A stretch of 64,000 bases of DNA from Lachancea dasiensis (GCA_900074725.1 LT598459.1:878467-942466); one strand, 5' to 3'; shown: positions 38,243 to 48,961, counted from the first letter of the stretch. The notes: a model not told the origin generated them from the letters alone. Program-made: numbers and translations.

Positions 38243-39214
38243 TCACCTATCTTGGTCGTTCACTTGTTTTCGCCTGCGGGCACCCTCTCGTGCCCAAAAT
38301 TCATCTCTATAAATTTCCCAGCCCTCACGAACCTCCGCGCTGAACGCTCTTGGATTCAGGACCAGTTTCACGTCGATGGCCCCAATGCGCGGCTGAGACC
38401 GCAGAGCCACCGACTCCCAAAGGCGCACGAGCCAGTTCTTCTCTGCTACCCTTGCAGGTAGCAACTTACCGGCCAATGCCAGGTTAGCAGCCGCGGCCAC
38501 GCGGCATATCCAGCGAACAAGATCTATAGTCAAGTCTGGCACGGTACTTCTCACCTTGACAAGTTTGACATTGAATTGCCGAATGCCTTTGTTCGTGGAC
38601 GTGAAGAATTTGCGGGGTATCACGATGGTGCGGCGGTACTCGCCACTCAGGTGGAAAAGCACCACTGTCACTAGGATAAATATGAGCAGAAACTGCAGTA
38701 CCACCTTATATATTCCCCGCACAGTCTCTTGGGAGAAGTAGAGCTCGTAAAACGCGGAGGCTGCGATGCCCACCAGTACCGAGAGGAACACGGTAAACTG
38801 CCACTTCAAGATCTTCTGTTCGCGTGCCTGGCGTCTTAGGTCATCTTCTAAAATCAGTAGATTTCTGAAAATCATGGATGCGGGTGATATATCCGTCGTG
38901 CTCTTCAAATTCTTGCTAGAGGTTCGACTGCTAGAGCGGCGTCTGCGACTGCTCCCACTCGGTGAGTCGGTAACTACAGCTTCAGCACTGAGAGCATGGG
39001 GTGTTGACAGTTTCGGTTTCAACGTCTTAGCATTTTTTCTACGGCTCTTGATTGGAGTTTCTTCACTGGAGCCTGCGAATTCTTCGATTCTCACTACGGG
39101 AAATTCGTGTTCTTTCAAATCCGTCTCAGAAAGCTGCTTCGGCACTATTTCTACAGAGCTTGAGCCCTTGCCAATGTTCAATTCCCGAACTTGGTTCATC
39201 ACAAGGGCTTTCAC
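38243..39214 (-). CDS. SPO7: Nem1-Spo7 phosphatase regulatory subunit Spo7
   Basis: Membrane subunit of the Nem1-Spo7 phosphatase, which dephosphorylates the lipin Pah1 at the nuclear envelope and ER and so controls lipid flux and nuclear shape. The 323-residue protein has a variable, Ser/Arg-rich N-terminus (1-110), then the conserved core PASMIFRNLLILEDDLRRQAREQKILKWQF, two membrane segments (about 140-160 and 170-190, the second VVLQFLLIFILVTVVLFHLSG), YRRTIVIPRKFFTSTNKGIRQFNVKLVKV and the end VLNPRAFSAEVREGWEIYRDEFWAREGARRRK. S. cerevisiae Spo7 is 259 residues; the extra length is all N-terminal. The start could also be Met6. It is divergent from MDM10. Confidence 0.95.
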   Translation of the reverse strand: MKALVMNQVRELNIGKGSSSVEIVPKQLSETDLKEHEFPVVRIEEFAGSSEETPIKSRRKNAKTLKPKLSTPHALSAEAVVTDSPSGSSRRRRSSSRTSSKNLKSTTDISPASMIFRNLLILEDDLRRQAREQKILKWQFTVFLSVLVGIAASAFYELYFSQETVRGIYKVVLQFLLIFILVTVVLFHLSGEYRRTIVIPRKFFTSTNKGIRQFNVKLVKVRSTVPDLTIDLVRWICRVAAAANLALAGKLLPARVAEKNWLVRLWESVALRSQPRIGAIDVKLVLNPRAFSAEVREGWEIYRDEFWAREGARRRKQVNDQDR

Positions 39215-39353
39215 AAGCTGATGACTGAAGTGGAGACAGTGATGCTGGCTAGGATATTGATGCTTTTAATATATACTCACGTTTAAATTAATTAATCCAA
39301 AGAACAAGCCGAAGAATCATAGAATTGGTGTAACCTTGAAAAATCAATGATCA

Positions 39354-40691
39354 ATGATCGACTACATGGAAAAGGTGCTTCGATCCTTTGAACTACGTAC
39401 AGGATGGAATCGAGATAACAGCTATGAAAACATTATGGCAACCTCGGAGAATCTCCTGAATTTTGATATTCCCACCGGGCTCAAGTGTCAAGTTTCCAAC
39501 AGATCAACGGGAAATACGTATTCGACGTTCGAACTCTCTAACAACAAGGTAATAAATGGCTCACTTGCATACATTTATACCAATTGCGAGGGTCTAGATA
39601 AATATTTGTCAAGTTCTCGAGAGACGCTGCTACAAGATGCTTCTGAATCGTACCGTCAAATAACGCCGCCACATCAGTACCGATACTCGAGGAAGGGCTT
39701 TGAGTCCACCTCTTTATGGCACGGTCGAATGTATTATCCGAGCTCTACATTAGAGGCAATGGTGGTAAAGCGTTTAAATCCCGAAACACAGCTGGTTGCA
39801 AAGTGTTTGAGCAGCCTTGCCCATACAAGTGTGCTGACGTTGTACTTGCAAAAAGACTCTGGTCGCAATTGCCAGGAATGGATTGCATCTTCAAATGAGG
39901 GTCTTCTTGGTTATCGTATACTTCACAATTTTACTGGAAGCCAATCAAAGCTCAATACTTCACTTTATAACAATTCGTCGTTGTCGCTTGGGGCAGAAAT
40001 GTGGTTTGGAGTTTTGAATACAAGTCCTGCGTGCTCTACCACATTGCGTTATTGCACTCATTCTGCAAACACAGGGAGGCCCTTGACTCTGACACTGTCG
40101 TGGAACCCTCTTTTTGGCCACGTCTCTTCGACGTATTCCGTGAAGACCTCTTCAGGCGCCACCATCAGCTCCAAATATGACTTTAATCTATACTCGATTG
40201 AATCGAATCTTTCCTTTGGTTGTGACGTTTGGAGAAGTGGAGTCCAGGACATAAAATTGAAAAAGGAAGACTCGGCAAAACCTGCTTCACCGCCATCTAT
40301 TGAGAGAAAAGCCGGCTATCCTGATGACAAGCTCATGTTCTATCATCTAATGGCGGGATCCTCAAATTCTCAAAAATTATTGGATGATTTGAATGTCACT
40401 TTCGCCCCATCATTGCATAAAATTCATCAAGAACGCTCTAATATAGAAAATTACGAAAGCTCATTACGAGAGGCCAATTTTACGAGTGTTTGGAGGCTCA
40501 GTACGAGTCTGCGAGATAGAAACTTGAAGGTGTTGTGGGAAGGTAAATACAAGGAATTTCTGATTTCAGCTGGAACCGAGCTCACGAATACCCCACTCGA
40601 CGTGCCCACGAATAGCATTCAAGAATCAAAAACATCCAACGGATTCTTAAGACCTGCAAAATTTGGCGTTCAACTACAGTACTCTATGTAG
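39354..40691 (+). CDS. MDM10: mitochondrial outer membrane beta-barrel protein Mdm10
   Basis: Beta-barrel subunit of the ERMES tether between ER and mitochondria, also part of the SAM assembly machinery. The 445 residues begin MIDYMEKVLRSFELRTGWNRDNSYENI, clearly the Mdm10 N-terminus, and continue with alternating hydrophobic strands typical of an outer membrane barrel, such as GSLAYIYTNCEGLDKYL and WHGRMYYPSSTLEAM. The end FGVQLQYSM fits a last beta strand with a beta-signal. S. cerevisiae Mdm10 has 493 residues. It lies between SPO7 and SWC3, the same order as on chromosome I. Confidence 0.93.
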   Translation: MIDYMEKVLRSFELRTGWNRDNSYENIMATSENLLNFDIPTGLKCQVSNRSTGNTYSTFELSNNKVINGSLAYIYTNCEGLDKYLSSSRETLLQDASESYRQITPPHQYRYSRKGFESTSLWHGRMYYPSSTLEAMVVKRLNPETQLVAKCLSSLAHTSVLTLYLQKDSGRNCQEWIASSNEGLLGYRILHNFTGSQSKLNTSLYNNSSLSLGAEMWFGVLNTSPACSTTLRYCTHSANTGRPLTLTLSWNPLFGHVSSTYSVKTSSGATISSKYDFNLYSIESNLSFGCDVWRSGVQDIKLKKEDSAKPASPPSIERKAGYPDDKLMFYHLMAGSSNSQKLLDDLNVTFAPSLHKIHQERSNIENYESSLREANFTSVWRLSTSLRDRNLKVLWEGKYKEFLISAGTELTNTPLDVPTNSIQESKTSNGFLRPAKFGVQLQYSM

Positions 40692-40747
40692 CTTGATAAT
40701 CGACCGCCTTTAAGTTCAGCGAATGGAAAAAGAATAAAATGGACATA

Positions 40748-42541
40748 TCAAAACTGCTTACGCTGTCTTTTACTTCTAAATCCCGCTTCGTAGTCCTTTA
40801 ATTCGCTTCGCAAAGTTTCCCCTAAATCGTTATCGTCGTAAGCATCCAACTGAAACCACAAATTATAACCTGTGAGCCTTGTACCACGATCAAGAATACT
40901 AGACATGCGTTTTCTCACCTTATCGGCTGGATTAACAGAGTTTATCATAATATTTTGAAACTTCTTGTGAATGTCCATAAGCTTTACGGTCATCGTAGTA
41001 TAAAGCGGATCAGGGGCATGTGGATCCTCAAAGACGTCGTAATCTTCGTGATCCTGTTTGATTTCCTCCTCACTTTTTTCGCCTTCTTTTGCAGGTTTTG
41101 ATTTCTGGCGCATCTTCTTCTTATATTTCTCCACCTCTTTGCGATTGTGAATAATAATCCAGGACATCAAATAAGATTCGCCATCGTCTAAGAGCTCTAA
41201 GATGGCATCTTTTGGAAAGCTGTATCGCTTATTAGGATTCTCAACGTACTCAAAAACAATGTCAGCATTATGCATGTATTTTTGCTGGAAGGTGGTGAGC
41301 TGCATCGATTTATCTTCGGGTTCTGGAGGAGTTTCCACGTTTTTCCTTCTTGTGTACTTTCTTTTCTGTCTGGGTTCAGCAGAAGCTGTATCGGGGGGAG
41401 TACTTCGAGCCAGGGTAGAGGGGTTTTCAACTTTAATCCGTGGAGCTTCCGGAGCTCTCGAAGTTGGCAATTTCGGCGGAATGATAGGACGGCCCTTCCC
41501 GGAAATATTGCTGTCAGGAACCCTAGACTGTTTAGTATTTTGAGTAGCGGCTGCAGAGGTGGCAGACGGTGTAGGTTTCCATCCTTGTGGAGTTGGCATC
41601 TTCCTAGCCCTTTCGATATATTTCTTGAATTCTTCTACCTGCTCTGAAGTTGCTCTTCCACCGGCGACAATGATCATGAGGGAGTTCAACTCTGGGTTTT
41701 TCTGTGCCATCAAATTCAGATTGGTGATCATTTTATGATCTTCTGTTGATTGCGCGGCTCCCTTTTTCGGCTGAGATGCCTGTGGAATAGCCCTCGACTG
41801 CTGTGAGCCCTCATCACTCCGCTGTCTACGCTTAGTTGGCTGCCTTTTGGGATCCGTGGAGCCTGGACTTGTTGTACCTGCTCTGTTATTGGCTTCATTT
41901 CCAGTGATACTTATCGAGGATTTGAGAGATGGCGGTTGCTGCTCTTTACCCTGCTTTCTGACCCATTGCTGCTGTTTTCTTTCTTCTTGCCTCTTCATCT
42001 TATACTCTAGTTCTTGTTTCCTGCGCGTTTCTTTATTGCGCTTCTTTTCCTCTATTGCATCGTTCCATTTCTTCTCTGTTTCTTCATTCTTTACAATGAA
42101 AAGTCGAATGGAGAAGGCGTGAGGGCCTCCTAGCATAATGCAATCGCATAATTTGTGCATTTTTTCTCTTGCTGCACTTGCGTCCACGCTTTCGGGATCC
42201 AGCCCCTCCTGTTCTAAACGTGCTTTTTCGCCGGGGGTCAAAAACTGTTTGGACCAAAGCATGTCAAACATTTCCGAACTGATCCATGTTCTTCTCGAAT
42301 TTAGAATGGAAGTATACAAAACTGCTGAGTCTCTAACTGAAAGTGGATGTGTAAGAGCAGATTTGTATTGTGGTAGCCCTGCTGAAGATGGAAGACCCTC
42401 AATTAGGTGAAATGGACGACCGCCATTTTCTTCGACTAGGCCGTAAGTGTCTAACTTATCTGAATCTTCTTCTACATTATTCGAAGATCGACTTATGTCT
42501 GAATTGGTAGTTCTTGTTCTCAGTCTGGAAGCTCGAGACAT
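40748..42541 (-). CDS. SWC3: SWR1 chromatin remodelling complex subunit Swc3
   Basis: Subunit of the SWR1 complex, which exchanges H2A for H2A.Z. The 597 residues share the family pattern: an N-terminal domain with HLIEGLPSSAGLP, RDSAVLYTSILNSRRTWISSEMFDMLWSKQF and IMLGGPHAFSIRLFIVK; a long Lys/Glu/Gln coiled region (about 155-200); a disordered Pro/Ser/Thr middle; and a conserved C-terminal domain with LTTFQQKYMHNADIVFEYVENPNKRYSFPKDAILELL. S. cerevisiae Swc3 has 625 residues. It is convergent with MDM10 and divergent from SMC5, with a 181-bp promoter gap. Confidence 0.93.
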   Translation of the reverse strand: MSRASRLRTRTTNSDISRSSNNVEEDSDKLDTYGLVEENGGRPFHLIEGLPSSAGLPQYKSALTHPLSVRDSAVLYTSILNSRRTWISSEMFDMLWSKQFLTPGEKARLEQEGLDPESVDASAAREKMHKLCDCIMLGGPHAFSIRLFIVKNEETEKKWNDAIEEKKRNKETRRKQELEYKMKRQEERKQQQWVRKQGKEQQPPSLKSSISITGNEANNRAGTTSPGSTDPKRQPTKRRQRSDEGSQQSRAIPQASQPKKGAAQSTEDHKMITNLNLMAQKNPELNSLMIIVAGGRATSEQVEEFKKYIERARKMPTPQGWKPTPSATSAAATQNTKQSRVPDSNISGKGRPIIPPKLPTSRAPEAPRIKVENPSTLARSTPPDTASAEPRQKRKYTRRKNVETPPEPEDKSMQLTTFQQKYMHNADIVFEYVENPNKRYSFPKDAILELLDDGESYLMSWIIIHNRKEVEKYKKKMRQKSKPAKEGEKSEEEIKQDHEDYDVFEDPHAPDPLYTTMTVKLMDIHKKFQNIMINSVNPADKVRKRMSSILDRGTRLTGYNLWFQLDAYDDNDLGETLRSELKDYEAGFRSKRQRKQF

Positions 42542-42722
42542 CGGGTAGCTATCCTAAAAGACAACCTTTGGATGGCATCTTAAAGTTGAATTTAAATCAG
42601 GAATCCTTTCAGTCATTATTATCACTTCATACTAAACAAATACCTAATGCTTGATCAACAGTACGCGCTCGTCATGATCCCAAAGTTCTAGGAGTAGGCA
42701 TAGACCAACGACAAACTCATCG

Positions 42723-45700
42723 TTGTCTCTTCAAGAGCGAAACATACTCCTGCTGCATACACTTAGGACTAGAAGCTCACCGCTCAAAGCAAACTCCAGA
42801 CAAGAAATCGATGGTTTGATGAGGAGCTCGGACAACGATGATGACGCAAAACTAAAGAAACTGAAGGTTGGAGAAGAAGATCCTTCACAGTTCAATCCAG
42901 GTGCCATAGTGAGACTCAAACTTAAAAACTTTGTCACCTATGCATTGACAGAGTTTTGCATGTCGCCCTCACTAAATATGGTGATCGGACCTAACGGATC
43001 AGGCAAATCAACATTTGTGTGCGGCGTTTGCCTTGGATTAGCAGGGAAACCGGAGTTTATTGGTCGTAGTAAAAAAGTCGAGGATTTTATCAAGAACGGA
43101 GAAGAAGAATGTGTTATTGAAGTAACATTAAAGAGAGACAATACATCAAATCAAGCATATGTTGACGACAACTATTTGACCACGGTCACTCGGGTGATTA
43201 ATCGCGAAAGGAAGAAGTCAACGTATCTGTTAAACGGCGTGTCAGTTACAGAGCAAACTGTGAAACAAGTTGTCTCCGAACTCAACATTCAGTTAGATAA
43301 CCTGTGCCAGTTCCTTTCTCAAGAGCGGGTCCAGGAGTTTGCCCGATTGAAACCAGATAAACTTCTCGTGGAAACAGTTCGCTCAGTTGACCTCGAAACC
43401 CTAGATATTTTTCAAGAATTAATAGAACTGCAAAATACTGAGGTCACAGAGGCGAAGGAATTGAGTGTGAAAGAACATCGATACTCAGAATTGAGCGTCA
43501 GTCGCGAAAAGCTGGAGGCTTCAGCACGGACTTTAGAAGCCTTTCAGCAGAAAAAACAAGAAGTTATGATCCATCAAAAGCTGCTTCCCTACGTGAAAGT
43601 GCAAGATCATAAACTAAAGCTCAAATCGTACAAGAAGGCATGCGAAGAATCTAGGGCGCAGCTTAAATCGCTTCTTTCTGACAAGAAACCATTCAAAGAT
43701 ATACTGGACCGTATTAGTCAAGAGGCCATAGGTAAAAGAATGATCAAGGACGATTTGGAGAATCAGTTCAGGAGGGCGAAAGAATCATTTCCGAAGTACG
43801 TGGAGAAGCTGAATCATTACGAAGAGGAGGTCAAGTTGCTACAAAGCAAAATTAAAAACTATGAAGGGCGTACGGAAAGGATCCAGGAGGATATCAAAAG
43901 CACAAGAGAGCAACTCAGGAGGGAAGAAAGCAAATTGGCTAATTTAAGCGTTCCCGATGAATCCCAATTGGAACATCTCTCCGATGAAAGGAGAAAAGTC
44001 AACGAAAACATACTGCGTCTCGAGAGCGAGAGGAGAAGTTTGCTAGATACGATTGAGAGCATTCGCTACCGAATCAATTCACACAAAGAATCTCTACGAC
44101 GAAAAGAATTGAATTTGACATCGAACGATAGAATTGGTATTTTGAGAAATAAAGGCAAAAGGGTGGATGACGTTAGAGAAGCAGTTCTCTATGTTCGAGG
44201 TAGAGCCGAGATGAAAGGCAGAGTACTAGAACCACCGATCATGTTGGTTTCTGCGAAGGATCCTAGATGCGCAAAATATGTTGCAACTTGTGTTGATTTT
44301 TCAACTTCTATTGCATTAACAATGGCTGACGGCGACGCTTATGTTCGTTTTAATGATGAGATCTTGAAGAATTTCCGTGTTAATTTGAGGGAGTTATCTA
44401 GTACACAGTTAACGTCCCCTTATCCTCTCTCGAAGCTCAAAGAGTTGGGCTTTGAATGCTACGTGTCAGACCTTCTGACCGGTGATGCTAAAGTGATTGA
44501 GATGTTATGCCAGCAGCATCGTCTACACACGATTCCTGTGTTAGGGAGAAACACGAGACAGTTATCCCCTCGTGTATTGAAATTTCTTATGACACCTGAT
44601 GAGAGGGGGAATCTACGCTTTCGGAGAGTCATTGCTGGCGACTACATATATGACTTCAAGCGTTCATCGTATGGCGCAAGGCAAGTTTTTACCGTCGATT
44701 TTAAAATGAGTGAGACCAATCTTTATAAAGGCAACATTTTATCTGACGAGGTTAGAGAGCAGATTAACAGGGAGATCAACCAGCTCAAGGAAAACATACG
44801 AAAGGACGAAGAAGAGGTAGAAAACACTAAAGAGAGCGCTGATAGCCTAGGGAGTGAATTGAATGCCAAGAAAGAAATTGACAGTTCCCTCAGAAGCAAA
44901 GCCTCTAAAATAAACGCTGCACGTGTCGCAGTCACTAGGACAAGACACTCTATCGATAGCTTGAAGAGCAAACTGGAAGACTTGAAACGGGATTCTTCTG
45001 TGCATGTTAAGTCAAAAGTGAACGAGTGCAAGCAACAGATTGAGAGTGCCATGAAAAAGAAAATAAAATGCATCTCAGATGTTACCAATTTCATTTCCCA
45101 TTTACAGAAACTCGATAAGGATGTAAGCCATGCGACAGTTCAATACCTGCAATCAGTTAATAGCGAACTTTCCATGAACGAAGTTGTGGCTTTTTTCAAT
45201 GAAAAAGAGGTGGAGCTTCGAGCTGAGTACGAAACTGCCAAAGTAAATTACGCTTCAATGAAAGACACCACAGAATATAAGGAATGGTTGGCTGACATAA
45301 GAAGTTACTCTAGTTCAGATAAAGATCAGCTGGCTACTGTCGCTGAAAATTATCAGAGGGATGGCAATTTTAATCTTGCCTTCATTCAAGGTGTGTTAGA
45401 CAGCTTGAAATCAGAAATCGCCATGTTCAACGAAGATGAATCTGTTTTAGAGATCTTGCGCCAAACGGAGAATGAAATGTCGACCCTCAATAATATAATA
45501 CCACGTAAAAAGGAGGCTCTTTATCAGGTTAGGAATCAAATGCAGGAGAAACAGGCTACTTTAGAGCCTGTTCTTGATGAGATGATAAGTAAAATCTCTA
45601 TCAATTTTGCGAGGCTTTTCAAAAATGTGGGTAGTGCTGGAGCGGTGAATCTCAAAAAAGAGCAATTGTTTGAAGACTGGAAAATCGAAATTCTGGTGAA

Positions 45701-46067
45701 GTTTCGAGATAACGCCTCCCTAAAAATGCTGGACTCTCACACCCAGTCTGGTGGCGAAAGGTCTGTATCCACAGTCCTGTACATGATTGCATTGCAGGAG
45801 TTTACGTCTGCTCCATTCCGGGTTGTGGACGAAATTAACCAAGGTATGGACGCCACGAACGAACGTATTGTTCATAAAGCGATGGTCGAGAACGCATGTG
45901 TTGAGAATACGTCACAGTATATCCTAGTGACACCCAAACTATTGACCCAATTATTTTACCACGAGAAAGTTCGAGTACATTGTGTTATGGCTGGGCCATG
46001 GCTACCTAATCCGGTATCAGAAACAGACAAGGTTCATTTCGGCCGCTCATCAGCATATGTGCTTTGA
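42723..46067 (+). CDS. SMC5: SMC5-SMC6 complex ATPase Smc5
   Basis: Core ATPase of the Smc5-Smc6 complex that resolves DNA repair and replication intermediates and supports SUMO ligase Mms21. The 1114-residue protein has the SMC layout: N-terminal head with Walker A GPNGSGKST (about 89-97), a long coiled coil, a hinge near 470-640, a second coiled coil, and the C-terminal head with signature SGGERSVSTVLYM near 1008 and Walker B FRVVDEINQGMD near 1031. S. cerevisiae Smc5 is 1093 residues. Conservation begins near FNPGAIVRLKLKNFVTY, so Met33 (42819) is an alternative start. SMC5, MSE1, OPI10 and SIL1 keep the YOL034-YOL031 order. Confidence 0.97.
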   Translation: MSLQERNILLLHTLRTRSSPLKANSRQEIDGLMRSSDNDDDAKLKKLKVGEEDPSQFNPGAIVRLKLKNFVTYALTEFCMSPSLNMVIGPNGSGKSTFVCGVCLGLAGKPEFIGRSKKVEDFIKNGEEECVIEVTLKRDNTSNQAYVDDNYLTTVTRVINRERKKSTYLLNGVSVTEQTVKQVVSELNIQLDNLCQFLSQERVQEFARLKPDKLLVETVRSVDLETLDIFQELIELQNTEVTEAKELSVKEHRYSELSVSREKLEASARTLEAFQQKKQEVMIHQKLLPYVKVQDHKLKLKSYKKACEESRAQLKSLLSDKKPFKDILDRISQEAIGKRMIKDDLENQFRRAKESFPKYVEKLNHYEEEVKLLQSKIKNYEGRTERIQEDIKSTREQLRREESKLANLSVPDESQLEHLSDERRKVNENILRLESERRSLLDTIESIRYRINSHKESLRRKELNLTSNDRIGILRNKGKRVDDVREAVLYVRGRAEMKGRVLEPPIMLVSAKDPRCAKYVATCVDFSTSIALTMADGDAYVRFNDEILKNFRVNLRELSSTQLTSPYPLSKLKELGFECYVSDLLTGDAKVIEMLCQQHRLHTIPVLGRNTRQLSPRVLKFLMTPDERGNLRFRRVIAGDYIYDFKRSSYGARQVFTVDFKMSETNLYKGNILSDEVREQINREINQLKENIRKDEEEVENTKESADSLGSELNAKKEIDSSLRSKASKINAARVAVTRTRHSIDSLKSKLEDLKRDSSVHVKSKVNECKQQIESAMKKKIKCISDVTNFISHLQKLDKDVSHATVQYLQSVNSELSMNEVVAFFNEKEVELRAEYETAKVNYASMKDTTEYKEWLADIRSYSSSDKDQLATVAENYQRDGNFNLAFIQGVLDSLKSEIAMFNEDESVLEILRQTENEMSTLNNIIPRKKEALYQVRNQMQEKQATLEPVLDEMISKISINFARLFKNVGSAGAVNLKKEQLFEDWKIEILVKFRDNASLKMLDSHTQSGGERSVSTVLYMIALQEFTSAPFRVVDEINQGMDATNERIVHKAMVENACVENTSQYILVTPKLLTQLFYHEKVRVHCVMAGPWLPNPVSETDKVHFGRSSAYVL

Positions 46068-46389
46068 AAATACTCAATCTTCAGATCACTGTATTGGATA
46101 TGAGCTTAATAGACACGTTAATCTTGATCCTCTGCATGCATATGTACAGTAATTTTGACATAGATTTACGATTGGCATCACTCAATTGACATTTTTTGAT
46201 TCTACAAGTACCATCGTGGCTACTAAGTTGCAAACTCAATCGTTACTTAGGTGCAACTACTGAAGGTGAAATTGGATGGTTTTTTTATGAAGAGCTTTAC
46301 CGCTGATGTATTACGTCCTTTGTGACTATGAGAGTAAATAATCATCCTTTCATAAGTTCGCAGAGTTAACCATCACGTCGTGGAAACGA
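46068..46389. other. spacer SMC5/MSE1
   Basis: AT-rich intergenic sequence between two plus-strand genes. It holds no frame of note and no RNA signature. Confidence 0.5.
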
Positions 46390-48051
46390 TTGACTAGAGT
46401 TCGAGCCCACGTAGGAATGCTTAAGAATGGTCTGGATATTGCACTGCTGACTACGATGACGCTAAAAAGGTTTAAGTCAAATTTGTTTGTCAAAGGCTCA
46501 AGCTTGCTTGGCAGTAAATCAATTCTCTCCAAAAAACCTGTTAAAGACATTCATCCGAAGTCTCCAGTGAGAACTAGATTTGCTCCCTCGCCCACTGGGA
46601 AACTACATCTGGGCTCTTTGAGAACAGCATTGTACAATTTTTTGCTTGCCAAAAGCACAGGAGGGGAATTTTTGCTGAGATTGGAAGATACAGATCAAAA
46701 ACGACTGGTTCCTGGAGCAGAACAAAATATTTACGACTCGCTCAAATGGTGTGGGATTACCATCGATGAGGGTCCTGGTATTAATGAAGCCAAGTATGGA
46801 CCATACAGACAAACTGACCGTACATCTATATATCAGAATCACGTTGAGAAACTGCTATCCTCAGGACATGCATACCGATGTTTTTGCTCTAAGGAGAGGC
46901 TTGATGGCTTGAGGGATAGTGCACAGAAACTCCGGCCTCCAACTACTGTATCATACGACAGACATTGCGCCCATGCCACAGAGTCCGAAATCCAAGCAAA
47001 GCTTAAACAAAACCTTCCATTCACTGTGAGGATGAAATCTCCAGACCAATACCCTACGTTTACAGATTTGCTACATGGTAACTTGAATATGCAACCGCAG
47101 GTGAACGCCTGTGACAGGCGCTATGACGATCCAATTTTGATTAAGTCGGACAAGTTACCCACTTACCATTTTGCCAATGTCGTAGATGACCATTCAATGA
47201 AAATCACGCACGTTGTTCGAGGTGAAGAATGGCTTCCTTCGACACCCAAACACATTGCTCTTTATGAATCTTTTGGTTGGACTCCGCCCAAGTTTATTCA
47301 CATTCCTCTTCTGACATCTCTCCAGGATAAAAAATTAAGCAAACGCAAGGGCGACGCGGATGTAATGTCGCTCAAGGATAAGGGTATACTTCCCGAGGCT
47401 CTTGTAAATTTTTGTGTTTTATTTGGCTGGTCTCCACCTCGTGAAGAAGCTGCCAAGAATCACGAGTGCTTCAAAATACCCGACCTAGTTAAGCTCTTCA
47501 ATCTGAATGGCTTGACTAAGGGAAATGCCAAAGTGGATGAGAATAAACTCTGGTTTTTTAATCAGCACTATCTAGCGGAAAGACTGAGTGATCCCCAGCA
47601 GCTAACGCAGATAGCCTCCAAATTGTTGCCGCACATCCAGAAAACTACCCCAGGCACGAACCTTGGACAACTTGAAGGCGCCTTGGTGCTGGCCGGTAAA
47701 TCTCTCACTACAGTACACGACATTGAAGCTAAGTTTTACTATCTTCTATCAAGGCCACGCTACGACAATAATCCCTACGTCAGGAAATTCATTGAAAAAC
47801 AGAACTTGATGCTGGTCCGCCAGGTCTTGGAAGAGCTGAATGGTAGAATAAGTGCCGAGGTCGATGTTATGCATCTTCTAGATAAAGTAGCTCAGGGTTG
47901 CGGCGTTCGCAAAAACGTTGTTTTTGAAGCTGCTCGGTTTGCATTAGCAGGCTCGATACCGGGAATAAAAATACCAATTCTTATCCAATTTTTGGGCGCA
48001 CAAGAAAGTAACGCCAGAATTTCAGAAGCATTGGGGCAGCTTAGACTTTAA
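46390..48051 (+). CDS. MSE1: mitochondrial glutamyl-tRNA synthetase
   Basis: Class I aminoacyl-tRNA synthetase that charges mitochondrial tRNA with glutamate, including tRNA-Gln for later amidation in yeast mitochondria. The 553 residues have a basic leader with several possible starts (Met1, Met10 at 46417, Met23 at 46456); MTLKRFKSNLFVKGSS looks like a good targeting signal. Catalytic motifs are FAPSPTGKLHLGSLRTALYN (HIGH-type, about 62-81) and KLSKRKGD (KMSKS-type, about 315-322), with RLEDTDQKR and VVDDHSMKITHVVRGEEW in between. S. cerevisiae Mse1 is 536 residues. Confidence 0.95.
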   Translation: MTRVRAHVGMLKNGLDIALLTTMTLKRFKSNLFVKGSSLLGSKSILSKKPVKDIHPKSPVRTRFAPSPTGKLHLGSLRTALYNFLLAKSTGGEFLLRLEDTDQKRLVPGAEQNIYDSLKWCGITIDEGPGINEAKYGPYRQTDRTSIYQNHVEKLLSSGHAYRCFCSKERLDGLRDSAQKLRPPTTVSYDRHCAHATESEIQAKLKQNLPFTVRMKSPDQYPTFTDLLHGNLNMQPQVNACDRRYDDPILIKSDKLPTYHFANVVDDHSMKITHVVRGEEWLPSTPKHIALYESFGWTPPKFIHIPLLTSLQDKKLSKRKGDADVMSLKDKGILPEALVNFCVLFGWSPPREEAAKNHECFKIPDLVKLFNLNGLTKGNAKVDENKLWFFNQHYLAERLSDPQQLTQIASKLLPHIQKTTPGTNLGQLEGALVLAGKSLTTVHDIEAKFYYLLSRPRYDNNPYVRKFIEKQNLMLVRQVLEELNGRISAEVDVMHLLDKVAQGCGVRKNVVFEAARFALAGSIPGIKIPILIQFLGAQESNARISEALGQLRL

Positions 48052-48256
48052 CGACATCTCGGTACAGTATGATCGTGGTCAATCGTAGATTATCATACAT
48101 GTGACCATATTGTTCGCAGTAATGAAAACTACAATCAGTAAAGTAAAATGGTTGAATCGGGTATTGAAGCAAGCTACACTCCAAGAGACCTAAAATCAAT
48201 TAATTACAAAACCCTCCTTGTGATAAACTGCTATAAACTTTTTTGCCTTAATTGAG

Positions 48257-48961
48257 ATGTTCGCAGCGATTGCCTCTGGAAACGCCTTACAACTATCTAC
48301 TGAAGTACCCAATTCCAATGGGCTTCAACACACCATTGTCCTCACATCCACTAAACCTAAGTCATATTCTCACATTTCATTATTCATATTACCCAATGTA
48401 ACATTCCCACCTGATTTTGCAGGTACGGTGTATTTCAAACTCAGCCCTACGGAGGAGTTTAGACTCTTTGGCTACGTGAGCATTGAAAAGCCTAGTGCCA
48501 TTTTCAAGGTCAGACTTCCTAATGTTAACGGTTCAGGTATGTCAGATCCAGGCGATGGACTTGGTGAAATTGATATGGAGGACGATACATCAGGTGAAAC
48601 TTTATCATCAGGTACTCTAGCCGAAATTATTATCGGAATCTCTATAGAGCCCAAAAACCAAGCTGTTGCAAAGCTCCAAGAAGTCAAGCTCCAGCAGACG
48701 AGCGGAAATAATGCCAGCTCCCTTGTGGTGACGCGTCCCGGTCAGAACACAATAACAAGCCCTGGCCAGTTGGCCAAGATCTATCCACTGGTCACGCAAC
48801 AGCTGGCCGCGAAGATTGTCAAACATGCACATAATTATTTAACAGGATTTCTGGATACACAGGGGAACGTTCCATTGAAATGCTTTGACAATTGGTGGAC
48901 TAAATTCAGAACGAGATTGGAAGTAGACGGACAATTTCTGAATGAAGTAACGGAGGATTGA
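48257..48961 (+). CDS. OPI10: Hikeshi-family protein Opi10
   Basis: Member of the Hikeshi family (C11orf73), whose human member imports Hsp70 into the nucleus under heat stress. In yeast, loss causes inositol excretion. The 234 residues match the family: MFAAIASGNALQL at the start, PKSYSHISLFILPNVTFPPDFAGTVYFKLSP, the acidic loop GLGEIDMEDDTSG and a C-terminal helical segment ending in FDNWWTKFRTRLEVDGQFLNEV. S. cerevisiae Opi10 is 246 residues. It is convergent with SIL1 with 117 bp between stops. Confidence 0.93.
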   Translation: MFAAIASGNALQLSTEVPNSNGLQHTIVLTSTKPKSYSHISLFILPNVTFPPDFAGTVYFKLSPTEEFRLFGYVSIEKPSAIFKVRLPNVNGSGMSDPGDGLGEIDMEDDTSGETLSSGTLAEIIIGISIEPKNQAVAKLQEVKLQQTSGNNASSLVVTRPGQNTITSPGQLAKIYPLVTQQLAAKIVKHAHNYLTGFLDTQGNVPLKCFDNWWTKFRTRLEVDGQFLNEVTED